From contig NZ_SSSN01000007.1 in NCBI RefSeq assembly GCF_004801905.1, positions 1 through 64,000 on the forward strand: a stretch of DNA of 64,000 bases, given 5' to 3'. This DNA is from Orlajensenia flava. Its GTDB lineage: Bacteria > Actinomycetota > Actinomycetes > Actinomycetales > Microbacteriaceae. Of this stretch, positions 35,634 through 44,294 are shown piece by piece; position 1 is the stretch's first letter; every line of letters starts with the position of its first letter. The notes beneath the pieces were generated by a model. The model saw only the letters and a list, made by a program, of their open reading frames with translations. It searched no databases and had not been told where the DNA came from. A program made the translations under genes and the position numbers.

Positions 35634-36589
35634 GCCGGCACCTCTCCACGACGATAGCGGCGCAGGAACACGCCGATCAGTGACACGAATCCTGCAGCCA
35701 GGAGGCCGACGAGCACCGCGCCGAAGATCGGCGCCCACGGCTTGGCCGGGTCGCCGCCGGCCGCCGCGGCGAACTCGACGACCATCCGTCCGATGCCGCC
35801 GCGCAGGCCGATCGACACCTCGGCGACGACGGTTCCGATGACGGCGCTCGCCGCCCCCAGGCGCAGTGCGGGCAGGAGGTAGGGCACGCTCGCGGGCAGG
35901 CGCAGTCGCACGAGAGTGCTCCACCATCCGGCCGCGTAGCTGCGCATGAGTTCGACGTGGTTGGTGTCGGGCGAATTGAGGCCTCGGAGGGCGCCGATCG
36001 AGACCGGGAAGAAGGCGAGGTAGCTGGCGATGACGGCCACCGACATCCACGGCGCCCATTCGAAGGTGCCGAGGTGGATCTGCGCGCCCCAGCGCCGCAC
36101 GAGCGGAGCGATCGCGATGAGCGGGACGGTCTGGCTGAGGATGATCCAGGGAAGCACGGCGGCTTCGGCCGTGATGAAGCGTTGCATGAGCACAGCGAGC
36201 AGACCGCCGACGAGCACGCCGACCACCCAGCCGACGGCGGCGATGCCGAGACTGAAGGCGGATGCCTGCAGCACGGCCAGCCACATCGGCGGTGCGCCGG
36301 CGATGCTGGACACCGGCTCGAACAGCCGCGCGATCATGTCCCAGACGTGCGGCATGGCCAAGTCGGTCGTGCGCGGGAGGACGGTGATGCCGCCGATCAC
36401 CACGCCGTCGGCGGGTCCGAGCGCCTTGTACAGCTCCCACACGGCCGCGAGGATGACGACTCCCAGCGCGCCGAGGAGCACCCGTCGTCCGGCGCCCACG
36501 CGGCGAGGGGCGCGAGGGGCCTCGACAACGTCCGCGACAGTACCGACCGAGCCCGCGTCGACCGTCTTCAGCGCCTCGGAGACCGTCAT
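35630..36589 (-). CDS. ABC transporter permease (SsuC/ThiX-like), first permease
   Basis: A 319-residue permease with an N-terminal hydrophilic arm of about 30 residues and six or seven helices. The EAA-type loop is YAAGWWSTLVRLRLPASVPYLLPALRLGAASAVIGTVVAEVSIG. It is the first gene of the three overlapping importer genes. The 130 bp upstream contain two direct repeats with the GCGTATCGAGACCC core. Confidence 0.9.
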   Translation of the reverse strand: MTVSEALKTVDAGSVGTVADVVEAPRAPRRVGAGRRVLLGALGVVILAAVWELYKALGPADGVVIGGITVLPRTTDLAMPHVWDMIARLFEPVSSIAGAPPMWLAVLQASAFSLGIAAVGWVVGVLVGGLLAVLMQRFITAEAAVLPWIILSQTVPLIAIAPLVRRWGAQIHLGTFEWAPWMSVAVIASYLAFFPVSIGALRGLNSPDTNHVELMRSYAAGWWSTLVRLRLPASVPYLLPALRLGAASAVIGTVVAEVSIGLRGGIGRMVVEFAAAAGGDPAKPWAPIFGAVLVGLLAAGFVSLIGVFLRRYRRGEVPA

Positions 36590-36629
36590 GCGTACGCCCC
36601 GATCTGCCGGTCGGCAAGCGCCTGACGTA

Positions 36630-36728
36630 GTCGGCCGCGTATCGAGACCCCCGCGGCCGTCATGCCCTGGACCCGTGCAGCGCCCAACGCGGTCGGCCGC
36701 GTATCAAGACCCCCGGCCCCGGTCATGC
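36630..36728. repeat. Two direct repeats with the GCGTATCRAGACCC core
   Basis: Units at 36630-36665 and 36692-36728 share GTCGGCCGCGTATC and AAGACCCCC/GAGACCCCC followed by GTCATGC. The second unit contains the stop codon of the LLM gene. They are partial members of the dispersed GAGTAG/GTATCGAGACCC family. Confidence 0.7.
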
Positions 36729-37754
36729 TTTCGCCGCTATGTGGTCTGACAACGCGGGGATGACCGTCTCGCCGTAGACGCGGAGGGTCTCCTCCTTGTT
36801 GTCGTGCTGGAGGTACCCGGCGAACTGGTCGACGCCGAGGGCCTTCAGTGCCTCGAGCTTCTCGATGTGCTGTCGGGCGGTGCCGAGCACGCAGAACCGA
36901 TCCACGATCTCGTCGGGCACGAAACTGGTGTGCGTGTTACCGGCGCGACCGTGCTCGTTGTAGTCGTACCCCTCGCGCGAGCGGATGTAGTCGGTCAGGG
37001 CATCCGGAACCGCGCCGCCCGATCCCGACGACGCTGTGCCGTACTTCGCGACGATATCGGCCACGTGGTTGCCGACCATGCCGCCGAACCAGCGGCTCTG
37101 CTCGCGCATGTGCTCCCAGTCGTCGCCGATGTACATGGGTGCGGCGACGCAGATCTTCACGCTCATCGGGTCGCGACCGGCCGCTTCGGCTGCGTTGCGC
37201 ACGGTGGAGATCATCCACTCCGCGATGTCGAGGTCGGCGAGTTGCAGGATGAACCCGTCGCCCACCTCGCCCGCGAGCTTGAGGGCCAGGGGTCCATACG
37301 CGGCGACCCAGACCTCGAGCTCGGACCCGCGGCTCCACGGGAACTGCAGCTGCGCTCCGTTGTACTCGACCGCGCGGGAGTTGGCGAGCTCACGGATGAC
37401 GTGGATCGACTCGCGCAACTCGGCGAGCGTGGTCGGCTTGCCGTTGGTCACCCGCACCGCCGAGTCGCCGCGGCCGATGCCGCAGATGGTGCGGTTGCCG
37501 TACATCTCGTTCAGCGTCGCGAAGACGGATGCCGTGACCGTCCAGTCCCGGGTCGCCGGGTTCGTGACGAACGGGCCGACCGTCACCTTGCGGGTCTCGG
37601 CGAGGATCGCGCTGTGGATGACGTAGGGCTCCTGCCACAGCAGGTGCGAGTCGAACGTCCACACGTGCGTGAAGCCGTGGTTCTCGGCGAGCTTGGCGAG
37701 CTGCACCGTGCGCGAAGCCGGTGGGTTGGCCTGGAGTACCGCTCCGAAGTCCAT
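36723..37754 (-). CDS. LLM-class F420-type oxidoreductase of the pyrimidine cluster
   Basis: A 343-residue luciferase-like TIM barrel beginning MDFGAVLQANPPASRTVQLAKLAENHGFTHVWTFDSHL. It fits the LLM subfamily I know as TIGR03842, often found beside dihydropyrimidinase genes. Conserved loops include GPFVTNPATRDWTVTASVFATLNEMYG, CGIGRGDSAVR and VWVAAYGPLALKLAGEVGDGFILQ. Family members use F420 or FMN. In this cluster no dihydropyrimidine dehydrogenase is present, so it may reduce the pyrimidine ring, or oxygenate it as the related RutA does. ATG 37754 starts directly at the first beta-strand. Confidence 0.88.
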   Translation of the reverse strand: MDFGAVLQANPPASRTVQLAKLAENHGFTHVWTFDSHLLWQEPYVIHSAILAETRKVTVGPFVTNPATRDWTVTASVFATLNEMYGNRTICGIGRGDSAVRVTNGKPTTLAELRESIHVIRELANSRAVEYNGAQLQFPWSRGSELEVWVAAYGPLALKLAGEVGDGFILQLADLDIAEWMISTVRNAAEAAGRDPMSVKICVAAPMYIGDDWEHMREQSRWFGGMVGNHVADIVAKYGTASSGSGGAVPDALTDYIRSREGYDYNEHGRAGNTHTSFVPDEIVDRFCVLGTARQHIEKLEALKALGVDQFAGYLQHDNKEETLRVYGETVIPALSDHIAAKA

Positions 37755-37801
37755 GTGTTCCTTTTCGACAGCTGGGTCTCGATGGTTCGCTGGTCGCCGG
37801 C

Positions 37802-39265
37802 TCAGACGAGGTACTGCGACAGTCCTCGCTTGAGGAACCGTCCGTCGCCCGCTGCGCCGAGATACTCGCCCCCGTCGACGACGACCTTGCCGCGCGAGAC
37901 GACCGTGTCGACGTGCCCGTCGATCTCGAATCCCTCCCAGGCGGAGTGGTCCATGTTCATGTGATGGCTGCGCCCGGTCGGGTTGCCCGCCTCGTCGACG
38001 GGCATGCCGATCGAGGTGTGTCCGTTCGGGTCGTAGACGACGACGTCGGCATCCGCGCCCGGCTGGATGACGCCCTTCTGCCCGTAGAGGCCGAACATCC
38101 GTGCCGGGGTGGTGCTGGTGAGCTCCACCCAGCGTTCCAGGGTGATCTCGCCGGTCACGACCCCTTGGTACATCAGGTCCATTCGGTGCTCGATGGATCC
38201 GATGCCGTTCGGGATCTTGCGGAAGTCGCCGAGCCCGAGCTCCTTCTGGTCTTTCATGCAGAACGGGCAGTGATCGGTGGAGACCATCTGCACGTCGTTG
38301 GTGCGCAGCGACTGCCACATCGCGTTCTGGTGGCCCTCCTCACGCGAGCGCAGTGGCGTCGAGCACACCCACTTCGCGCCCTCGAACGCGCCCCACTTCT
38401 CGCTGACCGCACCGAGCTGCTCCTCGAGGGAGAGATAGAGGTACTGCGGACAGGTCTCGCCGAACACGTTCTGGCCCTTGTCCCGCGCCCAGGCGATCTG
38501 CTCGACCGCCTGCTTCGCGCTCACGTGCACGACGTAGAGCGGAGCGCCGGTGAGCTTGGCGAGCATGATGGCGCGGTGAGTCGCCTCCTCCTCCATCTCC
38601 CAGGCCCTCGCGACGCCGTGGTAGAACGGATCGGTCTTGCGCTGCTCGACGAGTTGGGCGGCGAGCACGTCGATGGCCGGGCCGTTCTCGGCGTGCATCA
38701 TCGTCAGCATCCCGGTGTCGCGGGAGAGCTGCATCGCCTTCAGGATCTGCGCGTCGTCGCTGTAGAACACGCCCGGATAGGCCATGAAGAGCTTGAAACT
38801 CGAGATGCCCTCGTCGACGAGTCCGCGCATGGCTGCGAGGGAATCGTCGTTCACGTCGCCCACGATCTGGTGGAAGCCGTAGTCGATGGCGCAGTTGCCT
38901 GCGGCCTTCTCGTGCCAGGTCGCGAGACCGTCCTCGATGCGCTTGCCGTAGGTCTGAACGGCGAAGTCGATGATGCTCGTCGTTCCGCCCCAGGCGGCCG
39001 CGCGCGTGCCGGTCTCGAAGGTGTCGGATGCCTCGGTCCCACCGAATGGCAACTCCATGTGGGTGTGCGCGTCGATGCCGCCCGGGATGACGAACTTGCC
39101 GGTCGCGTCAATGACGGTGTCGACGGATGCCGCGACATCCGTTCCCAGCAGCACGCTGTCGGGCGCCAGCACCGCTTGGATGCGCTCGCCATCGATGAGC
39201 ACGTCGGCCGCAGCGCGTCCGGTGGCGCTCACGACGGTTCCTCCGCGGATGAGGGTGGTGGTCAT
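37802..39265 (-). CDS. hydA: Dihydropyrimidinase / D-hydantoinase
   Basis: Opens the ring of 5,6-dihydropyrimidines or 5-substituted hydantoins, giving N-carbamoyl-beta-amino or N-carbamoyl-alpha-amino acids. It is 487 residues, an amidohydrolase with a binuclear metal site: His67 and His69 (HTHMELPFGG), the carboxylated Lys158 (SSFKLFMAYPG), His191 (HAENG), His247 (VHVSAKQAVEQ) and Asp331 (STDHCPF). All ligands are present. It lies between the amidohydrolase and the LLM gene. No ribosome site is strong; TGCTCC-type spacing precedes ATG 39265. Confidence 0.95.
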   Translation of the reverse strand: MTTTLIRGGTVVSATGRAAADVLIDGERIQAVLAPDSVLLGTDVAASVDTVIDATGKFVIPGGIDAHTHMELPFGGTEASDTFETGTRAAAWGGTTSIIDFAVQTYGKRIEDGLATWHEKAAGNCAIDYGFHQIVGDVNDDSLAAMRGLVDEGISSFKLFMAYPGVFYSDDAQILKAMQLSRDTGMLTMMHAENGPAIDVLAAQLVEQRKTDPFYHGVARAWEMEEEATHRAIMLAKLTGAPLYVVHVSAKQAVEQIAWARDKGQNVFGETCPQYLYLSLEEQLGAVSEKWGAFEGAKWVCSTPLRSREEGHQNAMWQSLRTNDVQMVSTDHCPFCMKDQKELGLGDFRKIPNGIGSIEHRMDLMYQGVVTGEITLERWVELTSTTPARMFGLYGQKGVIQPGADADVVVYDPNGHTSIGMPVDEAGNPTGRSHHMNMDHSAWEGFEIDGHVDTVVSRGKVVVDGGEYLGAAGDGRFLKRGLSQYLV

Positions 39266-39280
39266 TACTGCTCCTTCGCA

Positions 39281-39375
39281 CTGCTGGTCGAGTAGCGCGG
39301 CCGAACGCTGGCGGTCGAGTAGCGCGGCCGAACGCTGCTGGTCGAGTAGCGCGCGAAGCCCGCGTATCGAGACCC
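39281..39375. repeat. Three tandem CTGGTCGAGTAGCGCG units ending in GTATCGAGACCC
   Basis: The unit of about 27 bp (CTGGTCGAGTAGCGCGGCCG-AACG) occurs at 39281, 39308 and 39335 and is followed by GCGTATCGAGACCCC. It is inserted between the amidohydrolase and hydA inside the operon. Confidence 0.75.
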
Positions 39376-39380
39376 CGACA

Positions 39381-40229
39381 TCACGGCTTCGGAATCGACG
39401 TGTACGACTCGGGCCGGCGGTCTCGGTAGAACTGCCAGTTGTTGCGCACCTCGCGGATGAGGTCCATCTCGAGGTCACGCACCACGACCTCCTCGACCTC
39501 CCGTGATCCGTACTCGCCGACGAGGTTGCCCCGCGGATCGACGAACTGGCTCGATCCGTAGAAGTCCACCGCCAGTTCGCCGTACTCGTTGTCCTCGCGC
39601 CCGACCCGGTTGGGTGCGGCGACGAAGTATCCGTTCGCCGCGGCGGCGGCCGGCTGCTCGATCTCCCAGAGTCGGTTCGACAGGCCCGGCTTGGTCGCGT
39701 TGGGGTTGAACACGATCTGTGCGCCGTTGAGGCCGAGCTCGCGCCATCCTTCGGGGAAGTGGCGGTCGTAGCAGATGTAGACGCCGATCTTGCCGACGGC
39801 GGTGTCGAACACCGGATAGCCGAGGTTGCCGGGACGGAAGTAGAACTTCTCCCAGAACTTGTCGAGGTTCGGGATGTGGTGCTTGCGGTACGAGCCCAGG
39901 ATCGACCCGTCGGCATCCACCACTACAGCGGTGTTGTAGTACACGCCGGGTTGTTCCTCCTCGTAGATCGGGAGGATCATCACCAGGCCGAGCTCCTTCG
40001 CGAGTTCCGCGAATCGCTGGACGATCGGTCCGTCGGCGGGCTCGGCGTAGTCGTAGTACTTCGCGTCCTCCGTGATGCCGAAGTAGGGGCCGTAGAACAG
40101 CTCTTGGAAGCAGACGACCTGTGCGCCCTGCTCCTTCGCGTCTCGGGCGAACTGCTCGTGCTTGTCGAGCATCGACGCCTTGTCGCCGGTCCAGGTGGTC
40201 TGGGTGATCGCTGCGCGAACCACGGTCAT
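39381..40229 (-). CDS. Nitrilase-superfamily N-carbamoyl-beta-alanine amidohydrolase (beta-ureidopropionase-like)
   Basis: Hydrolyses N-carbamoyl-beta-alanine to beta-alanine, CO2 and NH3. The 282-residue CN-hydrolase domain has the catalytic Glu43 (FQELF), Lys116 (YRKHHIPN) and Cys153 (ICYDRHFPEG). N-carbamoylputrescine amidohydrolase (AguB) is a close relative with the same YRKHHIP-x-EKFYF-PG pattern, but the dihydropyrimidinase next door favours the ureidopropionase role. ATG 40229 begins MTVVRAAITQ, the usual first strand. It is the first gene of the catabolic operon. Confidence 0.85.
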   Translation of the reverse strand: MTVVRAAITQTTWTGDKASMLDKHEQFARDAKEQGAQVVCFQELFYGPYFGITEDAKYYDYAEPADGPIVQRFAELAKELGLVMILPIYEEEQPGVYYNTAVVVDADGSILGSYRKHHIPNLDKFWEKFYFRPGNLGYPVFDTAVGKIGVYICYDRHFPEGWRELGLNGAQIVFNPNATKPGLSNRLWEIEQPAAAAANGYFVAAPNRVGREDNEYGELAVDFYGSSQFVDPRGNLVGEYGSREVEEVVVRDLEMDLIREVRNNWQFYRDRRPESYTSIPKP

Positions 40230-40332
40230 GCGGTTGCCCTCCGAAATATCAGCCGGCGGTGGCATCCGTATCGCTAGTCACCAACGCCGAGGGTTGAGCC
40301 GAACTCCCGAGCGCCTTCGCCCGTTCTGTTAT

Positions 40333-40347
40333 TGTTCGGCGTGAACA
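40333..40347. promoter_or_regulatory. Inverted repeat between the catabolic operon and its MocR regulator
   Basis: TGTTC-ggcgt-GAACA in the 190-bp divergent intergenic region, within its AT-rich part. The position fits an operator controlling both directions. Confidence 0.5.
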
Positions 40348-40419
40348 TTTCTCTTTTGTTTCACTGTGTGACGTACGTGTAAGTCATTGTGGATGTCCCG
40401 CGTTCGGGAGGCAAGAGTC

Positions 40420-41826
40420 GTGCACCCTTCTGTCATGGATGATGAGCTCGACGCGCTGGCGGGCTTGGGCGGTGGATCCTCGCCGGGCGACATCGCGGCC
40501 TGGCTGGCGCGGCTCATCAACGACGGCGAGCTCGCTCCCGGCGACCGGTTGCCCACCGTGCGCGCTGTGGCGACTCGACTGGGTGTGAGTCCTGCAACGG
40601 TGAGCCAGGCGTGGCAGGCCCTGTCGCGTGCGGGTCTGATCGTCTCGCGTGGGCGAGCGGGGAGCTTCGTGCGAGCACCGGATGCCGCGTGGCTTCCGCC
40701 GCGGACGCAGGGCCTGGCGGGCTACCTTGGCGAGGCTCGGCTCGATCTGTCACGGGGGACGCCGGACCCTCTCCTGCTTCCCGATCTCTCGCGAGCGCTC
40801 GCCCGGGTGTCGGCGAGTGCGGAGACGTCGAGCTACCACGATCTGCCAGTCATCCCCGAGCTCGAGCGAGTCCTCCGGGAGGCGTGGCCCTACGAGGCCG
40901 AGACGATCACGGTGGTGGATGGAGCGTTGGACGCCGTTTCGCGCGCCCTCGAATCCGTGTTGCGGTTCGGAGACCGGGTGGTGGTGGAGAGTCCGGGGTT
41001 TCCGCCGTTCTTCGACCTCGTCGAGACCCTCGGTGCCCGGCCGATCCCCGTCGCCCTCGACGAGTCGGGCATCACGGCCACATCCCTCTCCGCGGCGCTC
41101 GGCTCGCATCCGCGAGCGCTCATCCTGCAGCCTCGGGCTCAGAACCCAACGGGCGCATCGCTCAGCGCGGGGCGTGCCGAGGAGCTGGCTCGGGTCATCC
41201 GGTCGCATCCGCATGGTCGGGATCTGATCGTCATCGAGGACGACCACTCCGGTCAGATCTCCACTGCCGCAGACGTGTCGCTCGGGCGCTGGATTCCGGA
41301 TCAGGTGGTGCACGTTCGTAGCTTCTCCAAATCGCATGGTCCTGACCTTCGAATCGCCGCGCTCGGCGGGCCGACAGCTCTCGTCGACCCGATCGTCGCC
41401 CGTCGCATGCTCGGCCCTGGATGGACGTCTCGGATGGTCCAGCGCATCCTGCACGACCTCCTGACCGACGGCCAGTCACTCGATCAGGTGACCGAGGCGC
41501 GGCGGCAGTACTTTGCCCGGCAACGAGCGGTGGCGGCGGCATTGAGCGGATGGGGCATCGAACCGGCCCGGTCCGACGGCATCAACCTGTGGGTGCCGGT
41601 CCACGACGAGCGGTCGGCGGTGATGCAACTCGCCGCGAGCGGGATCCGGGTGGCTCCGGGGTCGCCCTTTCAGGCGACTCAGGCGACGGATGTCGGCGCC
41701 CGCCGGTTCGTGCGCGTCACGGTCGGCTTGGTTCGGTCGGATGCGGCCGACGTCGCCGCCGCTCTCGGCGCTGCCGCTCTGCCACACCCGCCCGGTGCCC
41801 ACTCGCTCGAGCAGCGTTGGTCGTAG
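40420..41826 (+). CDS. MocR-type (GntR-aminotransferase fusion) transcriptional regulator
   Basis: About 468 residues. An N-terminal GntR winged helix (residues 10-75: LINDGELAPGDRLPTVRAVATRLGVSPATVSQAWQAL) is joined to an aminotransferase-like domain with the PLP Lys in VRSFSKSHGPDLR and the segment LQPRAQNPTGASLS. MocR proteins such as GabR and PdxR sense PLP adducts of amino compounds. Divergence from the catabolic operon suggests beta-alanine or a related amine as inducer. The start is GTG 40420, with GGGAGG 8 bp upstream; in-frame ATG 40393 is an alternative. Confidence 0.88.
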   Translation: MHPSVMDDELDALAGLGGGSSPGDIAAWLARLINDGELAPGDRLPTVRAVATRLGVSPATVSQAWQALSRAGLIVSRGRAGSFVRAPDAAWLPPRTQGLAGYLGEARLDLSRGTPDPLLLPDLSRALARVSASAETSSYHDLPVIPELERVLREAWPYEAETITVVDGALDAVSRALESVLRFGDRVVVESPGFPPFFDLVETLGARPIPVALDESGITATSLSAALGSHPRALILQPRAQNPTGASLSAGRAEELARVIRSHPHGRDLIVIEDDHSGQISTAADVSLGRWIPDQVVHVRSFSKSHGPDLRIAALGGPTALVDPIVARRMLGPGWTSRMVQRILHDLLTDGQSLDQVTEARRQYFARQRAVAAALSGWGIEPARSDGINLWVPVHDERSAVMQLAASGIRVAPGSPFQATQATDVGARRFVRVTVGLVRSDAADVAAALGAAALPHPPGAHSLEQRWS

Positions 41827-41973
41827 CCGGCGCCCGTGTACGGATTCGAGGACGTTGACCCCCACCCGCCATCTCCACTGCGGTGAGCCCTCAGCCGCGG
41901 GGGGGGATCCGTCGGTCAGGCGGTCCCCGGGGGGATCTGTTCGTTTCGCGATCCCCGTCGGCGGAGTCGTCCG

Positions 41974-43557
41974 TCACGCGCTCCGCGCTCGCGGCTCCCG
42001 TCCCTCCACCGACGACCTTGGCGGATCGGATCGCGCGGCCTTCGCCATGGGCCCGTCGGGAGCGTCGAGTGTCGACGCCGGCGGGGGATGAACCGGGGCC
42101 TTCACCATGATCAGGGACCTGCCCCGAAGCGCGATCGGTCTGCGCTCGATGTCGACACTGGCTGGTGGATGGAGAACATATCCCGCGGCACCGATTCGCT
42201 GAATGCGCCACCCGGCGTTGTGCAGCAGCAGGTGGTGATAGCGACACAACAGCACTCCGTCTGCGACATCCGTCCTTCCGAGATCGGCCCACTCATCAAT
42301 GTGATGCGCTTCGCACCAAGAGGGCGGGCGATCGCATCCGGGCCACAGACATCCGCCGTCTCGAATCGCGAGCGCGACGCGCTGCTTGGTCGTGAACAGG
42401 CGCTGTTCACGGCCGACATCGAGTGCCCGACCGTCCTCGTCGAAGAGAACGGGGAGTACGCCGCTATCGCAGATGGCCGCCCTCGCGTCTGCCAGGGGTA
42501 TGAGCTCATCAGAACCTTCGAGGTGCCCGAACCCACTGCCGGTGTCGGGCCTCGTAGGGTCATCGCGTCGCGCAGGGCCGGCACGCTCGAGATCACGCTT
42601 CATCGTGATGACGCGCACAGCCGGCTTCCGCGTAGAGGGAAGAAGCCCGGGCATGACCGCGGGATCGGCCGACACTCCCAGTTCGACGAGTCGAACCAAG
42701 CCCTCGACGGCGATGCGCTCGGTCGACCTCGGGTCGTCGCGAAGCGCCTTGTCTCGCGCCGCATCCTTGGTATTCACCCAGCGAGGGCCGCCGCGTCGAG
42801 GCGAGGTCAGTTGGTCGTAGACGTCTTTGAGATAGGCGCCGTTCTCCGGGTCGAGCTCGAACTCGCCGCGGTACATGCCATCCGGCTTGGGCCACATGCG
42901 CCAGAACTGCTTGGCCCGACGGGCTTCGGCTCGCCCAGCCACGCCAGCGGTGTCGAGTCGCTCCCGGAAGCGACGAGCGGCCGTGAAGGCCGCATCAGCA
43001 TTCACGTCTCGCGCGAGTGCGATGATCTCGGGGAGCGCCGCCGCAAGCGCCTGGTCGTCAACGGCTGCATCGGGCTCGCCGAGGCCTCCCCGCACGGACG
43101 CCGCCTGATCCACGGTGAGCTCGCCCGCCGCAACAGCTCGACCCAACGCCGCGAACCAGGCGGCAGCGGCGACCGCTCCAACGACTGGACTCCCGTCATC
43201 TCCGCCCGCCGCGTTCGCCTTGGCGTCGGCCTCCGCTTCGGCCATCATCTGGCCCACAGCGATCATGCGCCGGGCGTCGCGCCGAGATCCGCCCGTGAGT
43301 TTCTGCAGCATCTCGGCATCGTTGCGCGCACCAGTGCGTCTGGCCATACCGAGGTCGCCGAACACGGGACGTGAGCGGCGGGCAACCTCGGCCGCCGAGA
43401 ACGCCATCGCCTTATCCACCTCGTCACGCAGGCAACCCATGTGCCGGTGGGTGTCGGCCAACTCATCCTCGGCCATCGCCTGGAACGTCGAGGCGCAGAC
43501 GCCGGCCATCGTCAGAACCTCGGTGAGTTCTGCGAAGACGGCGGCCGTCGTTGACAT
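41974..43557 (-). CDS. DUF222/13E12-repeat protein with C-terminal HNH nuclease domain
   Basis: 527 residues. The N-terminal DUF222 helical region (residues 30-330) contains RTGARNDAEMLQKLTGGSRRDARRMIAVG. The C-terminal HNH domain has CLWPGCDRPPSWCEAHHIDEWADLGRTDVADGVLLCRYHHLLLHN, with two Cys and the HH...H...H nuclease ligands intact. This family is multicopy in actinobacteria, and mycobacterial members are LexA-regulated. A LexA-like box lies at 43577-43592. ATG 43557 is 6 bp after a TAAACT -10, so the start is leaderless. The tail is Pro/Arg-rich. A run of eight G lies between this gene and MocR (41899-41906). Confidence 0.9.
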   Translation of the reverse strand: MSTTAAVFAELTEVLTMAGVCASTFQAMAEDELADTHRHMGCLRDEVDKAMAFSAAEVARRSRPVFGDLGMARRTGARNDAEMLQKLTGGSRRDARRMIAVGQMMAEAEADAKANAAGGDDGSPVVGAVAAAAWFAALGRAVAAGELTVDQAASVRGGLGEPDAAVDDQALAAALPEIIALARDVNADAAFTAARRFRERLDTAGVAGRAEARRAKQFWRMWPKPDGMYRGEFELDPENGAYLKDVYDQLTSPRRGGPRWVNTKDAARDKALRDDPRSTERIAVEGLVRLVELGVSADPAVMPGLLPSTRKPAVRVITMKRDLERAGPARRDDPTRPDTGSGFGHLEGSDELIPLADARAAICDSGVLPVLFDEDGRALDVGREQRLFTTKQRVALAIRDGGCLWPGCDRPPSWCEAHHIDEWADLGRTDVADGVLLCRYHHLLLHNAGWRIQRIGAAGYVLHPPASVDIERRPIALRGRSLIMVKAPVHPPPASTLDAPDGPMAKAARSDPPRSSVEGREPRARSA

Positions 43558-43563
43558 GCTGTC

Positions 43564-43569
43564 AGTTTA
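43564..43569 (-). promoter_or_regulatory. -10 element of the 13E12 HNH gene
   Basis: TAAACT on the minus strand, 6 bp before ATG 43557. Confidence 0.5.
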
Positions 43570-43576
43570 TCGAAAT

Positions 43577-43592
43577 TCGAACATATGTACTA
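43577..43592. promoter_or_regulatory. LexA-like SOS box upstream of the HNH gene
   Basis: TCGAAC-ATAT-GTACTA, matching the actinobacterial SOS consensus TCGAAC-N4-GTTCGA at 10 of 12 informative positions. It covers the -35 region of the HNH promoter. Confidence 0.55.
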
Positions 43593-43724
43593 GTACTGTG
43601 TACAACTTCCTGACGACGACCTGCCAGGCGAGGCGAGCAGAACAACCCGACGCTAGCGGGACGGCGCGCGACAATCAGGACGCGACGAGAACAACAAGCA
43701 CGTTTCCCTGAGCTCACCCACCGT

Positions 43725-44294
43725 TCACACCGACGCCGCACCCGCATCGTCGAACCGAGCGAGCGTTTCGGCCCGCCGCAGCATTCTGGCTTGCAAAGGA
43801 AGGAGAGCGAGAACGATCGAAGCCAACGCGAGGGTGATGATCGACAGAGTGGTCATCACGGCGTTCTCAGATCGCAGCAATAGGGTCGCGGCGAGCGTGA
43901 GCGCTCAGATCGAGCCCATGACGCTCGCGCTCACCGCGCCTGGCAGCGACGCAGCAACGGCTCTGGCGTTATCGATCGTGGTGGCTCGATCCTCGGTCGC
44001 CACCCGGCCCATCTCGCCCGAGCGCACGGCGTGCCGAACGCTCCGCTGTCGTTGCCTGTCGACAGCCTCGAGCGCGGCCACGCGGCAGTCGGGCTCGAGC
44101 GTTGTCAGCGCCGTCACGATTCCACTTCCGATGGCACCGATAGCGACCACCATGAGCACGTCGGAAACGATGTGCACACCACGAGCGTTGTGGCCGAGAC
44201 CACCACCGATCGTGATCGTCAAGGCAATGATCACGCCCGCACCGAACAAGACCCACACTCGTCGTCGCCCGAGAGGTCGAAGCAGGTCTGCCAT
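43725..44294 (-). pseudogene. Four-helix membrane protein interrupted by one in-frame TGA
   Basis: From ATG 44294 (MADLLRPLGRRRVWVLFGAG) the frame encodes two hydrophobic helices and a charged loop. It meets TGA at 43905-43907 (codon 130) right after SVMGSI, then continues in the same frame for 60 codons with two more hydrophobic segments (ALTLAATLLL and TLSIITLALASIVLALLPLQ) to a TGA at 43725. The uninterrupted reading would be a 4-helix protein of about 189 residues. A single GGA to TGA change would explain the break. The family is not recognised. Confidence 0.6.

Noticed and set aside
39381..40229. N-carbamoylputrescine amidohydrolase (AguB)
   Set aside because: Motifs allow it, but no agmatine or polyamine genes are near and dihydropyrimidinase is adjacent.
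41899..41906. Run of eight G as a phase-variation tract
   Set aside because: It lies between convergent genes, outside both reading frames and promoters.
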